Position numbers and translations under genes: made by a program. Below the pieces are notes generated by a model. It saw nothing but the letters and a program-made list of their open reading frames with translations. It had not been told where the DNA came from and ran no database searches. Shown in pieces: positions 1 through 4,916 of a stretch of DNA of 5,820 nucleotides. The stretch comes from Deltaproteobacteria bacterium (GTDB lineage: Bacteria; Desulfobacterota; DSM-4660; Desulfatiglandales; Desulfatiglandaceae), in assembly GCA_019314425.1 (NCBI GenBank), contig JAFCZI010000159.1, positions 1-5,820 on the forward strand. Direction: 5' to 3'. How positions within the stretch are numbered: the first letter of the stretch is position 1; every line of letters begins with the position of its first letter.

Positions 1-40
1 CCACAAAACCTCATAATTTGATATCCTCTGTTTGATTCTG

Positions 41-61
41 AACGCTTATTTGGCGTTTTTT
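41..61 (+). terminator. Weak terminator-like hairpin
   Basis: A 5-base stem (AACGC at 41-45 with GCGTT at 53-57) encloses a 7-base loop, and a run of six T (56-61) partly overlaps the 3' arm. This could end a gene lying to the left of the window. The stem is short, so it may be chance. The rest of 1-98 shows no coding frame with a recognisable protein and no convincing -35/-10 pair. Confidence 0.25.
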
Positions 62-98
62 CGCATAAAACGGTCACGTTTAAACCTATGTCACTTTT

Positions 99-398
99 TT
101 GTATTGCACCCCTGGCGAAATATTAAAAGGGTTATGGCTTGCACCTATGGATGTTAGCATTACTGATGCCGCCAAATCTATTGGCGTCAGCCGCAAGACA
201 TTATCGAAAATCATTAACAAAAAAGGTAACATAACTCCTGAAATGGCAGTCCGGTTATCTATTGCACTTGGAGGTAGCCCAGAGAGCTGGTTGGGTCACC
301 AAATGGCTTACGATTTATGGAAAATTGGGAAAAACAAAGAAAGCCTTAATGTTCATCCGATATGGGAGACAAACGAGTTGGCAGGCCGTTCTGCATAA
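99..398 (+). CDS. higA: HigA-family antitoxin (XRE-type HTH), toxin partner absent
   Basis: The product is a small DNA-binding antitoxin of the HigA/VapI family. Such proteins normally neutralise a HigB mRNA-cleaving toxin and repress their own operon. The family hallmark near the N-terminus is seen as TPGEIL (residues 4-9; usually HPGEIL). A helix-turn-helix follows at about residues 20-46 (ITDAAKSIGVSRKTLSKIIN), then the conserved ITPEMAVRLSIALGGSPESWL stretch (45-65). At 99 aa it has the family length. The start is uncertain: in frame only TTG at 99 is available and it has no Shine-Dalgarno sequence. An ATG at 88 lies in another frame and would join this frame if the run of six T at 95-100 had one more T. 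No HigB-like C-terminus is seen in the 98 bases upstream, where the toxin gene usually sits, so this looks like a solitary or decayed antitoxin. The gene is visibly more AT-rich than those downstream, which suggests separate acquisition. Confidence 0.72.
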   Translation: MYCTPGEILKGLWLAPMDVSITDAAKSIGVSRKTLSKIINKKGNITPEMAVRLSIALGGSPESWLGHQMAYDLWKIGKNKESLNVHPIWETNELAGRSA

Positions 399-500
399 GA
401 CAAACGGACAAATCGAGGCGATACAAAATATGGTGGGAAACCACCCCAAAGCACTTCAGCGGACCCCAAAAAAGCCTCGTCGCTGATTTAAACGTTATGG
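393..500 (+). other. Nested palindromic region after higA (possible attC-like fold)
   Basis: Several complementary segments are arranged around one centre: CATAA (394-398, containing the higA stop) with TTATG (495-499); AAAT (410-413) with ATTT (486-489); CGAGGC (414-419) with GCCTCG (474-479); and a compact hairpin GGTGG-GAAA-CCACC (432-445). The layout recalls an integron cassette recombination site, with outer boxes, inner boxes and a central stem. The right box reads GTTATGG rather than the GTTRRRY consensus, and a 6-base bulge interrupts the inner stem. It could equally be an RNA structure at the 3' end of the higA transcript. Confidence 0.25.
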
Positions 501-540
501 CGTACAAAAAATAATCATAACGGGAAGGGGAACGTACGCC
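499..540. repeat. Short inverted repeat
   Basis: GGCGTAC at 499-505 is complementary to GTACGCC at 534-540, with 28 bases between them. An alternative pairing, CGTTAT (493-498) with ATAACG (517-522), overlaps it. No gene or transposase is attached and no function can be assigned. Confidence 0.35.
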
Positions 541-573
541 CCCTGGCTCCTGTAGCATTGGTTGAAGGAAAAA

Positions 574-646
574 GGGGCCACACCTATTTATCTACTTGCT
601 GTATGGCGTGCTGACATATATTGGGTGTCAAATAAAATAGGTGTGG
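574..646. repeat. Inverted repeat 1 of a REP/MITE-like element
   Basis: CCACACCTATTT (578-589) pairs perfectly over 12 bases with AAATAGGTGTGG (635-646) around a 45-base spacer. The left arm is preceded by GGGG (574-577). It lies 9 bases from the second, longer inverted repeat, and the two together run from GGGG at 574 to CCCC at 745. No open reading frame lies inside. I read the pair as one non-autonomous repetitive element, of the type mobilised by REP-associated (Y1/IS200-like) transposases. That is inference from the palindromic form. Confidence 0.55.
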
Positions 647-655
647 AGTCCGCAT

Positions 656-745
656 GGGGTCAGCCCTTGACATTGGACAAACGTTGCTTAGGGGTCAAAT
701 CGCATCATGCTCCAGCTTCTTTGTCAAATGTCAAGGGCTGACCCC
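656..745. repeat. Inverted repeat 2 of a REP/MITE-like element
   Basis: The arms at 656-680 and 721-745 are complementary at 24 of 25 positions; the only mismatch is G675 opposite A726. The outer ends read GGGGTCAGCCCTTGACATT and its complement. The 40-base centre contains a further partial copy, GGGGTCAAAT, at 691-700. Such a long near-perfect palindrome is typical of a dispersed repeat or miniature transposable element. No transposase gene is present in the window. The transcribed form would fold into a strong hairpin about 60 bases upstream of the flavoprotein gene. Confidence 0.7.
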
Positions 746-749
746 GAAC

Positions 750-790
750 ACACGTAAAACCGTGTCTGAACGGCTTTTTCGTTCAGGCAC
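750..790 (+). promoter_or_regulatory. Two mutually exclusive leader hairpins before the flavoprotein gene
   Basis: The larger hairpin pairs GTGTCTGAACG (762-772) with CGTTCAGGCAC (780-790): 11 pairs including one wobble, closing a 7-base loop GCTTTTT. A smaller hairpin pairs ACACG (750-754) with CGTGT (761-765). Both use 762-765, so they cannot form together. The larger stem ends 5 bases before the ribosome binding site. This geometry fits a leader that controls translation or stabilises the mRNA. There is no T-run after the stem, so it is not an ordinary terminator on this strand. Confidence 0.45.
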
Positions 791-795
791 TAAAT

Positions 796-801
796 AAGGA
801 G
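796..801 (+). promoter_or_regulatory. Ribosome binding site of the flavoprotein gene
   Basis: AAGGAG lies 5 bases before ATG at 807 and 8 bases before a second, adjacent in-frame ATG at 810. The second ATG has the more usual spacing, so either may be the real start; the choice changes the protein by one residue. Confidence 0.8.
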
Positions 802-806
802 TCATA

Positions 807-1406
807 ATGATGAAAATTATTGGAATATCTTGTAGCCCCAGAAAAGGGGAAACCACACGATTTGCACTCGATAGCTGTTTTCGCGCGATTACTGAAAATT
901 TCCCTGAAATTCAAACGGAAATCATCGACTTAGCGGGAATGGACCTGAGAGGCTGCATGGCATGCGGCCACTGCGCAAAAAAACTCGAATGCAGCCAAAA
1001 AGATGATTTTAACGACATCATCCCCATCCTAAAAGACCCCGGTCTAGGGGGGCTGATAATGGCAACACCCGTCTACATGGGCACCATGAATTCACAGTGC
1101 AAAGCGTTTCTGGACCGAACCGTCATGTTCAGGCGTAACGGGTTCCTGTTCAGGGACCTCGTGGGCGGCGTCATTGCTGTCGGAGGATTTCGAAATGGCG
1201 GACAGGAAATTGCCATCCGGCACGTCCAATCGGCCATGCTGATTCACGATATGATCCTGGTGGGCGATGGCAAGCCGGGGGCCCATTTTGGCGGCACCAT
1301 GTGGAGCGGCCATCCGGACGGTATCGAAAAAGATGATCTGGGCCTAAAAACCGTTGAAAACCTCGGACAAAGGGTCGCCCAGGTGGCACTTAAAATCCAT
1401 GGCTGA
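807..1406 (+). CDS. Iron-sulfur flavoprotein / NADPH-dependent FMN reductase-like protein
   Basis: The product is a cytoplasmic flavodoxin-like redox protein of the iron-sulfur flavoprotein (ISF)/FMN reductase family, expected to bind FMN and shuttle electrons between ferredoxin- or NAD(P)H-type donors and an unknown acceptor. The N-terminal strand and phosphate-binding loop are visible as KIIGISCSPRKGETTR (residues 3-18). A cysteine motif C50-x2-C53-x2-C56-x5-C62 matches the compact CX2CX2CX4-7C arrangement that binds a [4Fe-4S] cluster in ISF proteins. The flavin-contact stretch ATPVYMGTMNSQCKAFLDR follows at about 85-104. At 199 aa it has the normal length. The start codon is preceded by a good AAGGAG. 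Its TGA stop at 1404-1406 overlaps the likely ATG (1399) of the acyl-CoA synthetase gene, so the two are probably translationally coupled. The physiological substrate cannot be read from the sequence. Confidence 0.9.
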   Translation: MMKIIGISCSPRKGETTRFALDSCFRAITENFPEIQTEIIDLAGMDLRGCMACGHCAKKLECSQKDDFNDIIPILKDPGLGGLIMATPVYMGTMNSQCKAFLDRTVMFRRNGFLFRDLVGGVIAVGGFRNGGQEIAIRHVQSAMLIHDMILVGDGKPGAHFGGTMWSGHPDGIEKDDLGLKTVENLGQRVAQVALKIHG

Positions 1407-2894
1407 TTCCGGCATTCCCCTATTGAAAGGGCGGAAAAGCACCGCGAGCGCACGGCCATCGCCACACTGACGGGTGATTTCACATACGACCAACTGCTGG
1501 AAGCCTCGTGGTGGGCGGCTTCGGGACTGCTGGCGAGACAAAAAGACCTGGGAAGCCAACGGGTGGCCTTCCTGACACCCCGAAATTTTGATTACCCGGC
1601 CATCCAGTGGGGCATCTGGCGTGCCGGGGGCATCGCGGTGCCCCTGTGTGAAGTGCACCCGGTCGCCGAATTGAAGTATACGATTTCAGATTCCGGCGCG
1701 TCCATTGTGGTGAGCCATCCGGATTTTGTTGAAACCCTGGCCCCCATTGCCCGGGATCTCAATGTTCGTCTTCTGTCAACGGAACAACTCCTGGGGGCCG
1801 ATCACCGGACGCTTCCCCGTATGAGCCCTGAAAGACCGGCCTTGATTCTGTACACCAGCGGCACCACAGGAAAGCCCAAAGGCGTCGTCCTGACCCACGC
1901 CAATCTGGAGGCTCAGATCATCACCCTGATCAAGGCCTGGGAATGGCATCGGGACGACCGGATTCTTCTTGTGTTGCCCCTGCATCACACCCACGGCATC
2001 GTCAACGTGCTGTGCTGTGCCCTGTGGGCCGGGGCGGTATGTGATATGCTTCCCGGTTTTGACGCCCCCAGGGTATGGCAGAAGCTGGTGGATGGAAACA
2101 TCACTCTGTTCATGGCGGTGCCCACCATCTATTTTAAATTGATCGGGGCCTGGGAAAAATCGCCCCCCGAACAGCAGCAGACCATGAGCGGGGCCTGCCA
2201 CCGCCTCCGGCTCATGGTGTCCGGATCGGCCGCCCTTCCGGTCACAGCCTTTCATCGGTGGGAATCCATCACCGGGCATGCGTTGCTGGAGCGCTACGGC
2301 ATGACGGAAATCGGCATGGCCCTTTCCAACCCACTGCATGGAAACCGAAGGCCGGGGCATGTGGGCACGCCGCTCCCCGGAGTGGAAATCAGGCTGGTGG
2401 ATGAAACGGGGGCGCCGATAACTTCGGGGGCCTCCGGTGAAATAGAAGTCAGCGGGCCGACGGTCTTCAAGGAATACTGGGAGCGACCCATAGAAACGAA
2501 AGACGCTTTCAGAGGCCCCTGGTTTCGAACCGGCGACGTGGCCGTTCTTGAAGGCGGCAGTTACCGCATTCTGGGACGGCAAAGTACGGATATCATCAAA
2601 ACCGGCGGCTATAAGGTCTCGGCACTGGAAATTGAGGAAATGCTCAGGACCCACCCCTTGGTGGCGGAAGTCGCCGTGGTGGGGAAGGAAGATCTCGAAT
2701 GGGGGGAACGGGTGTGTGCGGCCATCGTCCTTAAAGAAGGCGCCACACTGTCTCGGAGGGAACTGCGAGAATGGGGGAAAGAACGGCTGGCACCCTACAA
2801 AGCGCCCTCAAAGGTCATGTTCCCGGAAAGCCTGCCGCGCAACCCCATGGGGAAGGTCATTAAAGCGAAAGTAAAAGATCTATTTGGGAAATAA
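1399..2894 (+). CDS. Malonyl-CoA synthetase-like (MatB/ACSF3-type) acyl-CoA ligase, apparent 5' frameshift
   Basis: This is an ATP-dependent acyl-CoA synthetase of the ANL superfamily: it adenylates a carboxylate and passes it to CoA. Seen motifs, numbered from GTG 1563: P-loop YTSGTTGKPKG (97-107), YGMTE (245-249), TGD with D325, the hinge region DIIKTGGYKVSALEIEE (about 343-359) and PMGK with the likely catalytic K431. RYGMTEIGMALSNP and IIKTGGYKVSALEIE closely resemble human ACSF3 and bacterial MatB as I remember them, so malonate or methylmalonate is the best substrate guess. The homologous frame continues upstream of 1563 to about 1422 (IERAEKHRERTAI) with no ATG, GTG or TTG. ATG 1399, overlapping the upstream TGA, opens MADSGIP one frame away. 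One extra base between about 1417 and 1425 (for example in the run of four C) would restore about 498 aa, the family length. Either a real frameshift, a sequencing error or recoding is involved. The conservative, truncated alternative is GTG 1563 (443 aa). Confidence 0.88.
1407..1436 (+). other. Stem-loop directly after the flavoprotein TGA, at the frameshift site
   Basis: TTCCG (1407-1411) pairs with CGGAA (1432-1436), and CCCT (1418-1421) pairs with AGGG (1428-1431) around the 6-base loop ATTGAA. A 6-base bulge lies on the 5' side. The structure begins at the base right after the TGA and contains the point where the synthetase reading frame breaks. It might affect translational coupling or recoding, or be chance in a short junction. 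Confidence 0.35.
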
Positions 2895-2900
2895 TTCCCA
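2885..2900 (+). other. Small hairpin across the synthetase stop codon
   Basis: TGGGAA (2885-2890) and TTCCCA (2895-2900) form a perfect 6-base stem with the loop ATAA, which holds most of the TAA stop. It ends four bases before the AGGAGG of proC. There is no T-run, so read-through into proC is expected. It may slightly separate translation of the two genes. Confidence 0.35.
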
Positions 2901-2903
2901 TTG

Positions 2904-2909
2904 AGGAGG
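2904..2909 (+). promoter_or_regulatory. Ribosome binding site that fixes the proC start
   Basis: AGGAGG stands 9 bases before ATG at 2919. The in-frame TTG at 2901 lies upstream of this site with no Shine-Dalgarno sequence of its own, so ATG 2919 is the start. Confidence 0.88.
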
Positions 2910-2918
2910 GTTACATTC

Positions 2919-3755
2919 ATGGCAATAGATATCAACAACGCCCTGAAAGACAAACGTTTAGGGTTTATCGGCGCAGGGAACATGGCGGAGGCCATGATTC
3001 GCGGTATCATTCAAAACCGGGTGGTATTGCCGGACCGGATCCTGGCATCGGACATATCCGGTGAACGAAGGGAACACGTATCCAAAACCCTTGATATTCA
3101 AACGGTTGATGAAAACCGCTCGCTGGTGGATCAATCCAATGTGATCTTTCTTGCGGTCAAACCTCAGGCGGTCCCCCGGGTTCTGGATGACATCGGCGCA
3201 ACCATGGGACCTGAAAAACTGCTGATTTCCATCGTGGCGGGCGTTCCCATTCAAACGCTTTCGGCCGGTCTGCCCAAGGGCCCCCGCATTGTGCGTACCA
3301 TGCCCAACACGCCGGTCACGGTCATGGAAGGCGCCATGGCCATCGCTTCCGACAGTCCGGCGCGTCCGGAAGATCTGGAAGCCGTGGAAATCCTTTTTCG
3401 CCCCCTGGGACGTACCGTGCGGGTGGAAGAAAAACTGATTGATGCGGTCACGGGGCTCTCCGGCTCCGGACCTGCCTATGTGTTCATGGTACTGGAGGCT
3501 CTGGCAGACGGGGGCGTCAAGATGGGTTTATCCCGGGATGTGGCGGAAACCCTTGCGGCACAGACATTGATGGGGTCCGCCAAACTGTTTCTGGAGACCC
3601 GCATGAACCCCGGTCAACTCAAGTGCATGGTGACATCTCCTGGCGGCACCACCATCGCGGGCATCCATGAACTGGAAAAGGGCGGTATTCGCGCGTCCCT
3701 CATGAACGCGGTTGAAGCCGCCACAAAACGGTCCATTGAACTGGGAAAGGGTTAA
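2919..3755 (+). CDS. proC: Pyrroline-5-carboxylate reductase
   Basis: ProC catalyses the last step of proline biosynthesis in the cytoplasm, reducing 1-pyrroline-5-carboxylate to L-proline with NAD(P)H. The protein has 278 aa, the usual length. The N-terminal Rossmann nucleotide-binding motif is LGFIGAGNMAEAMIRG, with the glycines at 18 and 20 and M22. FLAVKPQ follows, then VRTMPNTP, the active-site region GLSGSGPAYVF (starting at residue 179) and the C-terminal family signature SPGGTTIAGIHELEKGGIR (P241 to about 258), which forms the dimer active site. No key residue is missing. The gene begins 24 bases after the synthetase stop with a strong ribosome binding site, so it is probably cotranscribed with it. 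Its TAA stop (3753-3755) sits in a TTAA that is also a stop on the other strand. It converges with hypD, with 78 bases between the two stop codons. Confidence 0.97.
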   Translation: MAIDINNALKDKRLGFIGAGNMAEAMIRGIIQNRVVLPDRILASDISGERREHVSKTLDIQTVDENRSLVDQSNVIFLAVKPQAVPRVLDDIGATMGPEKLLISIVAGVPIQTLSAGLPKGPRIVRTMPNTPVTVMEGAMAIASDSPARPEDLEAVEILFRPLGRTVRVEEKLIDAVTGLSGSGPAYVFMVLEALADGGVKMGLSRDVAETLAAQTLMGSAKLFLETRMNPGQLKCMVTSPGGTTIAGIHELEKGGIRASLMNAVEAATKRSIELGKG

Positions 3756-3833
3756 GATGCCCCCCCCGTAATTGGTTTTTCAGGATCGTCGGGCATACAT
3801 GTAGTGTGTTGAGTAACTACCCCCTGCAAACAC
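3756..3833. other. Convergent gap between proC and hypD, no clear terminator
   Basis: These 78 bases hold a run of eight C (3760-3767) and a weak 5-base stem, GTAGT (3801-3805) with ACTAC (3816-3820). Neither is followed by a T-run of useful length. I see no strong intrinsic terminator for either converging gene and no gene start for hypE. Confidence 0.5.
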
Positions 3834-4916
3834 TTACATATGATACTTAAAATAAGCCGCGCAAGTCCCCTCACTGGATACCATACAAGGACCAATGGGG
3901 GTCCCCGGGGTACATGCGTTTTTGAAAAATTTACATTCCGGGGGCGTGGCAGCGCCCCGCAAAACCTGCGCACAAAGGCAACCGGGAGGCTCATGAGCCG
4001 GCGGCACTTCCAGATCAAACCGGTTTTCCGCGTCATGGGCGGCAAAAGACTCCCGAATGGCGAGACCGCTGTCCGGAATTTCGCCCAACCCCCGCCAGGG
4101 GGCGTCACAGGGTTCAAAAACCTTTTCCATAATGGCCCGTGCCCCCGGGTTTCCTTCGGGGGAAACCGCACGGGCATACTGAATCTCAACCTCAGCCCGG
4201 CCCGATTCGATCTGCTCCACCAGCATCAATATCCCCTGAAGGATATCCACCGGCTCAAACCCGGTCACCACGCAGGGCGTATGGTACTGTTCAACCACAT
4301 TTTCGTAGGACGATGTACCGATAATAGTGGTCACATGACCCGGGCAGATGAACCCGTCCACTATGGAACCGCCATCTGAAAGAAGGGCATCCATGGCCGG
4401 CGGCAGAAGTTTATGGGCAGATAGGACCGAAAAGTTGTTATTCCCCCCCGCATGCGCCGTCTGGATGGCAGCCGCCACCGTGGGCGCGGTGGTCTCAAAT
4501 CCTATACCCAGAAAGGCCACCTCACTCTCCCTGTTTTCGGAAGCGATTTTAAGGGCGTCAAAAGTGGAATAGACCATTTTCACAATGGCGCCTTCGGCTT
4601 GCGCCATCTGAAGCGAAGAAGTGCTGCCGGGAACGCGTATCATATCCCCGAAGGTTGTCACAATAACCCCCGGCATTCGCGCCAGCTTCACGGCCCGATC
4701 AATCTCCTCCATGGCCGTGACGCAAACAGGGCAGCCGGGACCCGACACCAGCTCAATGGTTTCGGGCAAAAGGCTTCGAATCCCGTGCCGAAAGATGGCC
4801 ATGGTGTGGGTGCCGCAGATTTCCATCAACCGCACTCGTTTCGTGGAAATGGCCCTGATTTTTTCAGACAGGGCTCTTGCCACAGCGCCATCCCGATATT
4901 CATCCATGTATTTCAT
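3834..4916 (-). CDS. hypD: [NiFe]-hydrogenase maturation protein HypD
   Basis: HypD is the cytoplasmic iron-sulfur scaffold on which, together with HypC, the Fe(CN)2CO group of [NiFe]-hydrogenases is assembled; HypE delivers the cyanide ligands. The protein has 360 aa when read from the ATG at 4916. Conserved features seen: MEICGTHTMAIFRHG with C34 (the iron-binding cysteine motif), SGPGCPVCVT with C62 and C65, ICPGHVTTIIGTSSYE in the middle, and a C-terminal cysteine-rich region with C313, C315, C328, C335, C344 and C352, including CTPGTPIGPCMVSSEGTCAAY, which holds the [4Fe-4S] ligands. ATG 4916 is chosen because MKYMDEYRDG is the normal HypD N-terminus and GAGG stands just upstream. A longer in-frame version would add 16 residues unlike the family. 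Its start overlaps the end of hypF by 17 bases, so translation is likely coupled. No hypC lies between them, and no hypE follows. Confidence 0.97.
   Translation of the reverse strand: MKYMDEYRDGAVARALSEKIRAISTKRVRLMEICGTHTMAIFRHGIRSLLPETIELVSGPGCPVCVTAMEEIDRAVKLARMPGVIVTTFGDMIRVPGSTSSLQMAQAEGAIVKMVYSTFDALKIASENRESEVAFLGIGFETTAPTVAAAIQTAHAGGNNNFSVLSAHKLLPPAMDALLSDGGSIVDGFICPGHVTTIIGTSSYENVVEQYHTPCVVTGFEPVDILQGILMLVEQIESGRAEVEIQYARAVSPEGNPGARAIMEKVFEPCDAPWRGLGEIPDSGLAIRESFAAHDAENRFDLEVPPAHEPPGCLCAQVLRGAATPPECKFFKNACTPGTPIGPCMVSSEGTCAAYFKYHM

Noticed and set aside
667..672. TTGACA as a -35 promoter box
   Set aside because: It lies in an arm of the inverted repeat, and no fitting -10 box is found at 16-18 bases spacing.
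37..772. TCTGAACG occurring at 37-44 and 765-772, each near a T-rich hairpin
   Set aside because: An 8-base repeat is expected by chance in a window of this size, and the surrounding sequences do not align further.
1776..2654. Long open frame of 292 codons on the minus strand inside the synthetase gene
   Set aside because: It is antisense to well-conserved ANL motifs, and its translation shows no recognisable domain. It is a codon-bias shadow.
2901..2918. TTG 2901 as the proC start
   Set aside because: The strong AGGAGG lies downstream of this TTG and at proper distance from ATG 2919; ProC proteins do not need the extra six residues.
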